Positions 1-6,964 are shown, numbered from the stretch's first letter. The stretch is 12,115 bases of DNA from Comamonadaceae bacterium (GCA_947457975.1 CANGYC010000046.1:1-12115), one strand, 5' to 3'. The notes: generated by a model from the sequence alone, not told the origin. A program made the numbers and translations.

Positions 1-1172
1 ACAATCAGGGCCCAGGTCTCTTTCGGGTCCCAGCTCCAATAACCGCCCCAGGCTTCGGCCGCCCACAAAGCGCCCAGCACAGTGGCAATCGTGAAGAACG
101 CAAAACCCACGGCGATGGATTTGTACATCACATCGTCGAGGATTTCATAAGACGGCAAACGCTCTGCGATGCGGCGCCGCCCAGCCAAAATGCCCGCCAC
201 GATGAAGGCGGACACACCAAAGTAAACCATCCAATAGCTGCTGGTCTGGTCGTTGGCGGATTGGCGGAACACCACCGGCTCAAAGCACAGCACAATCCCC
301 AGCAGCCACAAAGGTGCCAGTTTGTACCAGCGGGTTTCGGTCGCTTGTTGCTTGATCAGGTAGGCAAATGCCACCATGGCCGCCAGGGCAAAAGTGCCAT
401 AACCAATGAAGTTGGCCGGCACATGCACCTTCATCCACCAGCTCTTGAGGGCAGGCACCAGGGGCTGGATTTCGTGCGCCTCGCGCACCAGCGTGTACCA
501 GAGCAAAAAGCCCACGGCTGCACTCACCACCAGCATGACCAGGCCACCGAGGGAGCGCGTGCCGTACTGAACCTCGAAGTACAGGTAAAACAGTGCCGTC
601 ATCCAGCAAAACAGCACAAAGACCTCATAGAGGTTGCTCACCGGAATGTGACCAATGTCCGGGCCCATCTGGTGGCCCTCGTACCAGCGCACCATGGTGC
701 CGATCAGCGCCATGGTCACGGCCGTCCAGGCCAGGCGCGAACCCAGCAATTCGAAGGTGCCGCCCTGCCCCTTGATGAGAACAGGCAACCAGTAAAAAAC
801 GGTGCTCATGAAAAAGAGCATGCACATCCACAGGATGGCCGACTGGCTGGAGAAAAAGTACTTCAGCCAGAACACCTGCTCGGCCCGGGCCAGGTCGCCG
901 CCGTAGGACCCGATAGCCAACAAGGAGGCGGCTGTGACCACGCCCATGAGCACCTGCAGGGGCCGCCAGAACCAACCCAGGGCCACCGTGGCCGGAAGAA
1001 TTCCGATCAGGATGGCCTGCTCATAGCCGTCCATGGCGTGCTGGTAATTGAAAAAGGCAAACAGGCCTGCGGCCAGCACCAGGACGGCGAACACCCAGTC
1101 CAGGGGCTGGCGACGGGCGAAATAGCCTTCGTTCAGGACAATGCCATCTTCACGGCGGAGGGTGCTGCTCAT
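1..1172 (-). CDS. ccsB: System II cytochrome c biogenesis protein CcsB (CcsA/ResC type), C-terminus beyond window
   Basis: This is the multi-pass membrane heme handler of System II cytochrome c maturation, which with ResB carries heme to the outer face of the inner membrane and attaches it to CXXCH motifs. I translated 390 codons from an ATG at 1172. The family-defining tryptophan-rich WWD motif, WGGYWSWDPKETW, lies at residues 375-387. Several hydrophobic segments come before it (about 26-42, 52-68, 111-130, 149-160, 184-199, 209-227, 253-273, 286-300, 315-330), and conserved-looking histidines sit at 167, 175 and 250. The reading frame is open at base 1, so roughly the last 50 residues, including the final membrane segment, are missing. 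The ATG overlaps the resB TGA (ATGA), which points to translational coupling. Naming is confusing: the bacterial family model for this WWD protein is called CcsB, while plastid and Bacillus nomenclature uses CcsA/ResC. Confidence 0.95.
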   Translation of the reverse strand, partial: MSSTLRREDGIVLNEGYFARRQPLDWVFAVLVLAAGLFAFFNYQHAMDGYEQAILIGILPATVALGWFWRPLQVLMGVVTAASLLAIGSYGGDLARAEQVFWLKYFFSSQSAILWMCMLFFMSTVFYWLPVLIKGQGGTFELLGSRLAWTAVTMALIGTMVRWYEGHQMGPDIGHIPVSNLYEVFVLFCWMTALFYLYFEVQYGTRSLGGLVMLVVSAAVGFLLWYTLVREAHEIQPLVPALKSWWMKVHVPANFIGYGTFALAAMVAFAYLIKQQATETRWYKLAPLWLLGIVLCFEPVVFRQSANDQTSSYWMVYFGVSAFIVAGILAGRRRIAERLPSYEILDDVMYKSIAVGFAFFTIATVLGALWAAEAWGGYWSWDPKETWALI

Positions 1173-3304
1173 GGGGATACCTGCAGAAGTCGAGAAGTCA
1201 GATGATCGAATTCCTTGTCGCCGTCCAGCGTCTTGCGGTTGGTCGACAGGGCCATGGTGGCCTGTGAGCCCTGACCAGCAGGCGCCAGCCAGATCCAGAG
1301 CCGACGCTCACGCACGTAGAGCATCGCAAAGATACCGATGATCAGGAAGAGGCAACCCAGATAGACAACGTTGCGGCCAGGGGCTCGCGCCACCTGAAAG
1401 ACGCTGGCCTGCACTTGCTGGAAGTCCTTGAGCTCGAAGGTCATGGGTGCCGGATAGAAGAAGGCATCCGACAGGCTCAGCACCGCCTGAGCCATGAAAT
1501 TTTGCGTCCATTCGTTTAGCTCCAAGGCAGGCAGGCCGGACTGCTGCCGGCCCATCTGCACCAGCTCGAACAGGACACCATTGAGGATGCGGATCAGCAC
1601 CTCGCTGGCCTTTTGGCGCTCGGCCTCAGGCACGTTGCTTTCCATGAAATCGGACACGGCCTGCAAGCCGGCCACGGGCTGGCTCTTGGTCGAGGGCTGA
1701 GCCGTGGTTTTGGCTTCAGGGGGCTCGGTCCCCGCGAACAGCGCCAGGGCTCGGCTGGCCGAGGCCTGCAGCTGCTGCGCCATCTCAGGGCGGCCAGCTG
1801 GAATGGCGCCCTGCACGTAACGGCGCACAGCCGCCTCGCGGCTGGCAGGTTGCTGCAGCAGTTCTCGGGCTTTGAGGAAGGTGGTCTTGCCGCCTTCAGG
1901 GTCTGCCGGGATGCGCAGGTACTGGAATTCATCGGCCGGTGTCTCGCGCATGCCCAGCAGGAACACAGGCACGCTGTCGGGGTGCTCGTCGAGCCGGACC
2001 GGCAGCATGTAGTTGTTGTACTCACGGGCCTGGCCGGCGGCATCGCGCAGCTTGTAACTCACGCTCGGGCCCACGTTGCGCAGTTCCTTGCGGGTAGTGG
2101 TCTTGTTGGCAGCGCCCAGGCGGCTGTTCAGGGCGTGGACCAACGGGGACTGGCCCTCGGGCGCCGCCGCGCGCGTGCTGCCGAAGTTCTCTACATTGAT
2201 CACCCGCAGACCGGAGAACTCCAGGTTGAGTTGCTCTTGGCCATTGCTCAGGGGTGTGGCGCCGCCGATGACACCCGTGACCTCGAAGGGCTTGACGCCG
2301 GCGCTCATGGGAACGGCCTTGAGCGTCACGCTCGAACCACCGTCATCAAAGCCGGACTGGAAAATATCGATGCCCCGGAAGCGGGCAGGGTGGTTGACCT
2401 CCACGCGCTGGTCGATGGCCTGGCCGGTGGCCTTGTCGTGAATGACGATCTCGCTGGCAAACAGCTTGGGCATGCCGGTGGAGTAGTACTCCACGATGAA
2501 CTTCTTGAGCTCGATGGAAAACGGCAACTCCTGCAGCAGCACGCCGCCAGGCTGGTTCAGCAGCGCGGTGCTGGAGTGCGTGCCTTCGGCTACCAGGAGG
2601 TTGCCGCGGAAGGTCGGGTTTGCTGCAGGCAGGCGGTGCTTAGCCGGTACATCGGCGAGCATGCCGGCGCCGCTGAAGACGGCCTTATCGCCCCACCACA
2701 TCTGCAGGCGCACCATCAGGTCGCCATCGAGCAGGCCGCCCACGCAGACCAACACGATGGCGCTGTGCGCGGCGATGTAGCCCAGCTTGTTGGCGGCACC
2801 CTTCTTGGCCGCCACCATCCAGCCTTGCTCACGCTGCTGCAGCTTGACCTTCCAGCCGCCAGCCGCCAGGGCCTGCCCCATACGACCCGCAGCCTCTTTC
2901 GGCGGCTCGGTCAAGGCCTGTTCGGCGCGGTGGGGAAAGGCCTTGAGGCTTTGCTCGCGGATGTGCTCCTTGAACTGCCGCAGGTCGGTCAGGATCTTGG
3001 GGGTGTTGCGCGCAATGCACAGACTGGTGCTGACGACCAGGAAGGCCAGGATCAGCAGAAACCACCAGGCGCTGTAGACGGTGTAGAGGTTGAGCTTGCC
3101 AAAGAGCTGGGCCCAGAAGGGACCGAACTGGTTGACGTAGTTGACCTGGGGCTCAGCCTGCTTGAGAACAGTGCCGATGACGGAGGCGATGCAGATCAGG
3201 GTGAGCAGCGAGATCGCAAAGCGCATCGATGCCAGAAGTTCCAGCAGGCCACGCCCGGTGGGACTGGCGTCGCGCCCTTGAAGGTCCTGAATGCTGGCGG
3301 TCAT
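1169..3304 (-). CDS. resB: cytochrome c biogenesis protein ResB (Ccs1 type)
   Basis: A protein of 711 residues, the large partner of the WWD protein in System II (CcsBA) heme delivery and apocytochrome thiol handling in the inner membrane and periplasm. Membrane segments are visible at about residues 29-47, 78-97, 173-192 and 646-664. A large, presumably periplasmic domain lies between the third and fourth, the layout expected for ResB. His180 in the third segment sits where the family carries a conserved heme-related histidine. The N-terminal stretch LLASMRFAISLLT is typical of the family. The ATG at 3304 has only a weak purine-rich AAGGA far upstream. The gene is longer than Bacillus ResB, with an Ala/Gln/Pro-rich linker around residues 510-545, which is usual for betaproteobacterial versions as I recall. 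It overlaps ccsB by four bases, and an intrinsic terminator separates it from the cytochrome gene upstream. Confidence 0.95.
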   Translation of the reverse strand: MTASIQDLQGRDASPTGRGLLELLASMRFAISLLTLICIASVIGTVLKQAEPQVNYVNQFGPFWAQLFGKLNLYTVYSAWWFLLILAFLVVSTSLCIARNTPKILTDLRQFKEHIREQSLKAFPHRAEQALTEPPKEAAGRMGQALAAGGWKVKLQQREQGWMVAAKKGAANKLGYIAAHSAIVLVCVGGLLDGDLMVRLQMWWGDKAVFSGAGMLADVPAKHRLPAANPTFRGNLLVAEGTHSSTALLNQPGGVLLQELPFSIELKKFIVEYYSTGMPKLFASEIVIHDKATGQAIDQRVEVNHPARFRGIDIFQSGFDDGGSSVTLKAVPMSAGVKPFEVTGVIGGATPLSNGQEQLNLEFSGLRVINVENFGSTRAAAPEGQSPLVHALNSRLGAANKTTTRKELRNVGPSVSYKLRDAAGQAREYNNYMLPVRLDEHPDSVPVFLLGMRETPADEFQYLRIPADPEGGKTTFLKARELLQQPASREAAVRRYVQGAIPAGRPEMAQQLQASASRALALFAGTEPPEAKTTAQPSTKSQPVAGLQAVSDFMESNVPEAERQKASEVLIRILNGVLFELVQMGRQQSGLPALELNEWTQNFMAQAVLSLSDAFFYPAPMTFELKDFQQVQASVFQVARAPGRNVVYLGCLFLIIGIFAMLYVRERRLWIWLAPAGQGSQATMALSTNRKTLDGDKEFDHLTSRLLQVSP

Positions 3305-3330
3305 GGAGAGGGGAACAATCCTTCAAACGG

Positions 3331-3356
3331 CGGCGGCACCTGGGGCGCGGCGGCAC
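3331..3356. repeat. Direct repeat CGGCGGCAC in the resB leader
   Basis: Two exact copies of CGGCGGCAC lie at 3331-3339 and 3348-3356, a 17-base period, between the cytochrome terminator and the resB start. In the resB direction they read GTGCCGCCG. They could be a protein-binding site or a chance result of GC-rich sequence. No matching promoter boxes were found here. Confidence 0.4.
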
Positions 3357-3362
3357 ATCGGC

Positions 3363-3401
3363 AAACAAAAAGGCGGGCCTTTCTTCACGAAAGACCCGCC
3401 T
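3363..3401 (-). terminator. Intrinsic terminator after the cytochrome c4-type gene
   Basis: Read on the minus strand, a 13-base stem pairs 3401-3389 with 3383-3371 (AGGCGGGTCTTTC against GAAAGGCCCGCCT, one mismatch). The loop is five bases, and a T-rich tract TTTTGTTT (3370-3363) follows. This is a textbook Rho-independent terminator acting only in the minus direction, since the plus-strand 3' side has no T run. It lies about 125 bases past the cytochrome stop and about 60 bases before the resB start. Confidence 0.9.
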
Positions 3402-3491
3402 GTGGTGATCTGGCTTTCAAACCGGGGTTCCGTTCAGCTGCGCGTCAACTGTAAACGCATCTGCTCGACGGCCAAAGCCTGGAGGCGCAAA

Positions 3492-3539
3492 GGCCTGCGC
3501 AGTCCCGGGCTTCCTGGCACCTGTGCTTCAGCGCAGGCC
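3492..3539 (-). repeat. 9-bp perfect inverted repeat at the cytochrome gene stop
   Basis: GGCCTGCGC (3492-3500) and GCGCAGGCC (3531-3539) are exact reverse complements 30 bases apart. The right arm covers the last codons of the cytochrome gene just before its TGA. In the transcript this could form a 3' stem upstream of the intrinsic terminator, perhaps protecting the end or slowing polymerase. There is no T tract, so it is not a terminator by itself. Confidence 0.5.
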
Positions 3540-4160
3540 GGCAATGTAGTCGGCCAGTGCACGGATCTCGCGGTCATTGAGCTTGGCAGCCACCTGCGTC
3601 ATCTGCACGCTGTTCTGGCGGCCGCCATCGCGGTAGGCGCTGAGCTGGGCCTGGGTGTAGTCGGCGTGCTGACCAGCCAGACGGGGGTACTGGGCGGGGT
3701 TGCCGGCACCGGTGGGGTTGTGGCAACCAGCGCAGGCAGCGATCTGACGGTCGGCAATGCCGCCGCGGTAGATGCGCTCGCCCAGGGCGACCAGTTCCTT
3801 GTCCTTGGCAAAGCCAGGCTTGGACTGCTTGCTGGCCAGCCAGAAGGCGATGTTTTTCATGTCTTCGTCGGACAAACCCGCCGCCATGCCCTGCATGATG
3901 GCGTTTTTGCGCACGCCACTCTTGTACTCGCGAAGCTGCTTGACCAGGTATTCAGGGTGCTGCTGAGCCAGCTTGGGATTGACGGGGGAGCCGGAATTGC
4001 CATCGGCACCGTGGCAGGCGGCGCAGGCCGCTGTGAACCGTGCCTCGCCTGCGACCAGGTCCGGTTTGGCGGCTGGCTTGGGCGCCCCAGTGGCTGCAAG
4101 GGACAAGGGAGCGATTGCGGCCAACAGGGCAGCCAATAAAGAGGAGGCGAGCAGCTTCAT
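3528..4160 (-). CDS. Diheme c-type cytochrome, cytochrome c4 family
   Basis: A 210-residue periplasmic electron carrier with two covalent hemes, expected to pass electrons to a terminal oxidase. Residues 1-22 form a Sec signal peptide (charged start, hydrophobic Leu/Ala core, cleavage near SLA-A). Two tandem cytochrome c domains follow, with heme sites CAACH at 46-50 and CAGCH at 143-147. The likely distal methionine ligands are Met89 (IMQGM) and Met187 (VQMTQ), which fall at equivalent places when the two halves are aligned. Two domains, two hemes and about 20 kDa mature size fit cytochrome c4. The ATG at 4160 has no strong ribosome site but places the signal peptide correctly. The next genes downstream encode the heme-attachment machinery this protein would need. 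The name c4 rests on architecture, and its oxidase partner is not in the window. Confidence 0.93.
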   Translation of the reverse strand: MKLLASSLLAALLAAIAPLSLAATGAPKPAAKPDLVAGEARFTAACAACHGADGNSGSPVNPKLAQQHPEYLVKQLREYKSGVRKNAIMQGMAAGLSDEDMKNIAFWLASKQSKPGFAKDKELVALGERIYRGGIADRQIAACAGCHNPTGAGNPAQYPRLAGQHADYTQAQLSAYRDGGRQNSVQMTQVAAKLNDREIRALADYIAGLR

Positions 4161-4204
4161 AGGGAACGCTTTAATTGAGGGGGCGGGAAATTCACAAACG
4201 CTTG

Positions 4205-4236
4205 ATTTTACAATGGCTTCCAGTACTCCCTGTCAG
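4205..4236 (-). promoter_or_regulatory. Weak candidate promoter for the cytochrome gene
   Basis: On the minus strand CTGACA (4236-4231) and TAAAAT (4210-4205) each match the sigma-70 boxes at five of six positions. The spacer is 20 bases, longer than the ideal 17, so this is tentative. A start about seven bases on would leave a leader of about 38 bases before the ATG at 4160. Confidence 0.25.
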
Positions 4237-4268
4237 CCACCGAAGGTAGAAGGGCCGATTCTCCAAGC

Positions 4269-4283
4269 CGCCGCTTAGCGGCG
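4269..4283 (+). repeat. Short perfect hairpin in the engB leader
   Basis: CGCCGC and GCGGCG flank a three-base loop TTA, giving a six-pair GC stem that ends 21 bases before the annotated engB ATG. No T tract follows on either strand, so it is not an obvious terminator. It might affect engB translation, but this is only a structural observation. Confidence 0.45.
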
Positions 4284-4304
4284 ATTTCCCTGCCCTTCCT
4301 CGCC

Positions 4305-5018
4305 ATGAACTTGCCTACGCCTCCCCCCGTCGATCCCAAGGTGGCCATGGGCTGGCTGCACACCGCCCGCTTCCTGACCACCGCACCGCAGCTGCAGCAC
4401 CTGCCGGTGCTCGATGTGCCTGAAATCGCCTTTGTGGGCCGCTCCAATGCGGGCAAGTCCACCTGCATCAACACCCTGACTCAGCAGCACCGCCTGGCCT
4501 TTGCCTCCAAGACGCCTGGACGCACCCAGAGCATCAACCTGTTTTCACTGGGCAAGCAGGGCCTGACCGACGCCGTGCTGGCAGACCTGCCCGGCTACGG
4601 CTACGCGGCCGTGCCCAAGGAGGCCAAGCTGCGCTGGCAGCGGGTGATGGCCAATTACCTGCAAACGCGCCCCAACCTCAAGGGCGTGGTGTTGATGTGC
4701 GACCCCCGGCTAGGGATGACCGAGCTCGACGAGATCCTGCTTGACGTGATCCGCCCCCGGGTGGAGGCGGGCCTGAAGTTCCTGGTGCTGCTGACCAAAG
4801 CCGACAAACTCACCCGTGCAGAAGGGGCCAAGGTGCTGTCCATCGTCCGGCTGCAGGCCGGTGGCGGTGAGGTGCGGCTGTTCTCGGCGCTCAAGCGGCA
4901 AGGGCTGGAAGAAGCCGGCCAGATCCTGTGGCAATGGGCCCATGAGGAGGGCAGCGTCTTACACTCCCCCACCCCGTCCTCGGCTCCCGCCGAAGACGAG
5001 CCGCCGGCCCTGGACTGA
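4305..5018 (+). CDS. engB: Ribosome biogenesis GTP-binding protein YihA/YsxC (EngB)
   Basis: A 237-residue TrmE-Era-EngA-EngB-Septin type GTPase needed for large ribosomal subunit assembly in the cytoplasm. All main GTPase motifs are present: G1 GRSNAGKS at residues 45-52, a switch I TPGRTQ with the G2 threonine at about 70-75, G3 DLPGYG at 94-99, G4 TKAD at 164-167 and a G5-like SALK near 195. GRSNAGKS plus PGRTQ is diagnostic for EngB among small GTPases. A proline- and acid-rich tail of about 20 residues follows the domain. The ATG at 4305 has no clear ribosome site. An in-frame ATG at 4347 (MGWLHTARF) is preceded by AAGG at a good distance and could be the true start, giving about 223 residues. 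The gene is divergent from the cytochrome gene and convergent with the acyltransferase pair, 14 bases away. Confidence 0.96.
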   Translation: MNLPTPPPVDPKVAMGWLHTARFLTTAPQLQHLPVLDVPEIAFVGRSNAGKSTCINTLTQQHRLAFASKTPGRTQSINLFSLGKQGLTDAVLADLPGYGYAAVPKEAKLRWQRVMANYLQTRPNLKGVVLMCDPRLGMTELDEILLDVIRPRVEAGLKFLVLLTKADKLTRAEGAKVLSIVRLQAGGGEVRLFSALKRQGLEEAGQILWQWAHEEGSVLHSPTPSSAPAEDEPPALD

Positions 5019-5032
5019 GCAGGCCACCGGCT

Positions 5033-5917
5033 TCAGTAGACGGCAGGCTCCCCGGGAGGGCGGGTCTTGAAGCGCTTGTGCACCCAGTAGTACTGGGCCG
5101 GCATCTCGCGGATGAAACCCTCGAGCAACTGGTTGCCGCGCGCTGTGTCGGCCAGCAGGTCCCCCAGGGGGAAATCAGGCCACATTGGCTTGACCTCGAC
5201 CTCATAGCCATCGCGCGTCAGGCGCGACACCACCGAGATCACCTTGGCCCGGCCCAGGCGGGCAAAGCGGGCAATCGAGGGCACGGTGGATGCCGGCACA
5301 CCAAAGAAAGGGGCGAACACCGTGCCTTCAGAACCAAAATCCATGTCGGGCAGCAGGTACAACACCTCGCCAGCGCGCAGGGCACTGACGATGTCCTTGA
5401 CGCCATCGCGGCGGTTGAACAGCCGCACCCGGCCAAGGCGCAGACGACCGGCTTTGATCCACTCGTCCACCAGAGGATTGGCCTGCGGTGTGTAGATGGA
5501 GGTAAAGCGACGCTGGATGTGCATGTTGATGGCGGTGGCCCCTGCATCGAGTCCGTAGAAATGCGGGCTAAAAACGATGGTGGGCGCATCGCCCTCGAAC
5601 TCGTGCAAGGCACCGTGGAGCTTGAGCCGGCGGGCCAGCAGCTCGGGTGAGCCGTGCCAGAGCCAGCTGCGGTCCAGCCAGGTCTGTGCGAAGTACACAA
5701 AGGTCTGGCGCGCCAGGCGCGTGCGTTCAGCGGCGGGCAAGGCCGGAAAGCACAGGGCGAGATTGGTCTGCACGATGCGCCGGCGCGGCAGAACCAAGAC
5801 GTAGAGCAGCCCGCCCAGCACCACCCCGAGTCGGCGCAGCACAGGCAAGGGCCAGCCGGCCATGCGCTTCATCAGGCCAATGCCCAGGCGGGTGGCCAGG
5901 CGGCTCAAGAAGTTCAT
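5033..5917 (-). CDS. Lysophospholipid acyltransferase family protein (LpxL/LpxM type), downstream copy
   Basis: A 294-residue inner-membrane acyltransferase of the HtrB/MsbB family, which adds secondary acyl chains to lipid A precursors from acyl-ACP. The catalytic HX4D motif is at His119-Asp124 (SPHFYGLD). Block II-like YTPQANP is near 147, and the PDMDFG then FAPFFG block is near 196-210. HX4D resembles E. coli LpxM, while LpxL has HX4E. A hydrophobic N-terminal segment (about 31-44) followed by basic PRRR is the usual membrane anchor. The ATG at 5917 overlaps the TGA of the upstream acyltransferase by four bases, so the two are surely one operon and probably translationally coupled. Which acyl position each enzyme modifies cannot be told from sequence alone. 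Confidence 0.92.
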   Translation of the reverse strand: MNFLSRLATRLGIGLMKRMAGWPLPVLRRLGVVLGGLLYVLVLPRRRIVQTNLALCFPALPAAERTRLARQTFVYFAQTWLDRSWLWHGSPELLARRLKLHGALHEFEGDAPTIVFSPHFYGLDAGATAINMHIQRRFTSIYTPQANPLVDEWIKAGRLRLGRVRLFNRRDGVKDIVSALRAGEVLYLLPDMDFGSEGTVFAPFFGVPASTVPSIARFARLGRAKVISVVSRLTRDGYEVEVKPMWPDFPLGDLLADTARGNQLLEGFIREMPAQYYWVHKRFKTRPPGEPAVY

Positions 5918-6795
5918 GCTCCAGCGCCCTCCTGCGGAGCGGGCGCCGCACCGCCCTCGCGGCGCGGCTGCTTGTAGCGGGCGTAGGCCCAGAGGTACTG
6001 CCCAGGCAGGCTGAGGATCAGTGCCTCATTGGCGCGGTTGACCAAGGTCACAGCCGTCAGCAGGTCGGGGGGCGGAGCGGTATCGAAATCGGCGACCGGC
6101 GGCAGGAAGTCAAGCTGGTAGCCCTGGCCACTTGGCAGGCGGCTGGTGCGCACCGGAATCAAAGCGGCGCCGCTTTGCAGCACGAGGCGCGCCGCCAAGG
6201 TCATGCTGTAGGCCGGCCGGCCGAAAAAGGGCGCCCACACGCCCAGACCCTCGGGTGGTACCTGGTCGGTGAGCAGGGCCACCGCACCTCGGGAGCGCAG
6301 CGCCTTGAGCATCTGACGGATGCCGGCCAAGCTGGCTGGGGCCATCACCAGGCCCGGGCGCTCGCGGCTGGCCGCCATCAGCCGGGCCAGCCAGGGCTGG
6401 CGCGCCGGCCGGTACAGCGCGGTGACAGGTCCATAGAGTTCGGCCAGGGCCTGCGGTGCGAGCTCGAAGCTGCCGCAGTGGGCCGAGAAGAAAACCACGC
6501 CACGACCCTTGGCGAGAGCCGCATCCACATGCTCGCGGCCGGACACGCTCACCTGGGTGAGGCAAGACTGCTGGTGCGGCCGCATCCAGAGCCGGGGCAG
6601 CTCCGCCACAAAGCGGCCGGCGTCAGCGATGGCGGGGCGGGCCTGCTCGAAGGACAGCCCCGCCTGGGCCACGTTGGCCCGGAAGCTGCGGCGGTAGCCA
6701 GGGCTCAGCACCCACACCAGCCAACCAAGCAGTCCCCCCAGGGCATGCAACAGGGGCAGGGGCCAGCGTGACAGGAATCGAAAGAAAAGGAACAT
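5914..6795 (-). CDS. Lysophospholipid acyltransferase family protein (LpxL/HtrB type), upstream copy
   Basis: A 293-residue paralogue of the neighbouring acyltransferase and a probable lipid A lauroyl/myristoyl transferase at the inner membrane. The catalytic HX4E motif (AHCGSFE) is at His106-Glu111. YRPARQP lies around 131-137, and the TDQVPPEG then WAPFFGRP block is near 192-207, all in family order. The N-terminus is hydrophobic (FLFFRFL, then GGLLGWLVWVL) and ends in a basic anchor (YRRSFR). I chose the ATG at 6795. The frame extends to a TTG at 6813, but family members usually start just before the SRWPLPLLHA block, which favours the ATG. No good ribosome site is visible for either start. 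It is the first gene of a two-gene operon and divergent from metK. Its Ala/Pro-rich C-terminus carries the four-base overlap with the next gene. Confidence 0.92.
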   Translation of the reverse strand: MFLFFRFLSRWPLPLLHALGGLLGWLVWVLSPGYRRSFRANVAQAGLSFEQARPAIADAGRFVAELPRLWMRPHQQSCLTQVSVSGREHVDAALAKGRGVVFFSAHCGSFELAPQALAELYGPVTALYRPARQPWLARLMAASRERPGLVMAPASLAGIRQMLKALRSRGAVALLTDQVPPEGLGVWAPFFGRPAYSMTLAARLVLQSGAALIPVRTSRLPSGQGYQLDFLPPVADFDTAPPPDLLTAVTLVNRANEALILSLPGQYLWAYARYKQPRREGGAAPAPQEGAGA

Positions 6796-6849
6796 CAAAC
6801 CATGGGGCCGCAAAGGGTCAGAGGTGATCGGCCGGGGGCGAGAGCTGCC

Positions 6850-6855
6850 TATAAT
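6850..6855 (+). promoter_or_regulatory. Promoter -10 box for metK
   Basis: A perfect TATAAT. The expected transcription start about seven bases downstream (6861-6863) coincides with the first bases of the P1 stem of the proposed riboswitch, which supports both calls. No good -35 box is visible; TGATCG around 6825-6830 is a poor match. The box sits in the divergent region shared with the acyltransferase operon. Confidence 0.6.
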
Positions 6856-6860
6856 GGCCG

Positions 6861-6920
6861 AGGTCGCCGAGTTACAGAACTACTTGCAGGGCGACCTTAA
6901 ACAATTCTGCTAAAGCGTTC
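6861..6920 (+). promoter_or_regulatory. SAM-II (SAM_alpha) riboswitch aptamer upstream of metK
   Basis: By hand the leader folds into an H-type pseudoknot. P1 is AGGTCGCC (6861-6868) with GGCGACCT (6890-6897). P2a is GAAC (6877-6880) with GTTC (6917-6920), and P2b is GCAG (6886-6889) with CTGC (6907-6910). Signature sequence is present: TTGCAG just before the P1 3' strand, TTAAACAA after it, then GCTAAAG. Aligned to the published metX SAM-II aptamer as I recall it, U21/G22 map to 6885/6886 and U44-A47 to 6911-6914, the SAM-contacting bases. The spacing between P2a, P2b and the CUAAA element then matches base for base. The element binds S-adenosylmethionine and lowers expression, here of the enzyme that makes SAM. 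The first loop is two or three bases longer than in metX. No covariance search could be run. Confidence 0.82.
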
Positions 6921-6944
6921 GCCGCGACTCCCCGCCGGCAACGC
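6915..6944 (+). promoter_or_regulatory. Candidate expression-platform hairpin of the metK leader
   Basis: GCGTT plus GCCG (6915-6919, 6921-6924) pairs with CGGC plus AACGC (6936-6939, 6940-6944), giving nine pairs with one bulged C at 6920. It reuses 6917-6920, the 3' strand of aptamer stem P2a, so it and the ligand-bound pseudoknot exclude each other. Its loop contains ACTCC (6927-6931), complementary to GGAGT (6961-6965) in the metK ribosome site. No T tract follows, so control of translation is more likely than intrinsic termination. This is inference from pairing only. Confidence 0.4.
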
Positions 6945-6959
6945 GCCGAGCAACTTCAC

Positions 6960-6964
6960 AGGAG
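6960..6964 (+). promoter_or_regulatory. metK ribosome binding site
   Basis: AGGAG lies nine bases before the metK ATG, a good Shine-Dalgarno match that fixes this start. It overlaps GGAGT (6961-6965), which is complementary to ACTCC at 6927-6931 in the leader, so access to it could be switched. Confidence 0.75.

Noticed and set aside
261..1205. 314-codon plus-strand frame at the left edge
   Set aside because: It lies opposite ccsB, whose WWD motif and membrane segments are unmistakable.
1613..3454. 613-codon open frame on the plus strand opposite resB
   Set aside because: It is antisense to a clear resB, its composition is rich in Gly/Ala/Gln/His/Arg as expected of a GC-rich shadow frame, and it shows no domain or ribosome site.
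5647..6771. 374-codon plus-strand frame opposite the acyltransferases
   Set aside because: Both minus-strand genes have catalytic motifs and a proper four-base overlap; this frame has low-complexity Arg/Ala/Gln composition.
6796..6813. TTG start six codons upstream for the first acyltransferase
   Set aside because: It is a rarer start codon with no ribosome site, and the ATG at 6795 fits the usual family N-terminus better, although it is not excluded.
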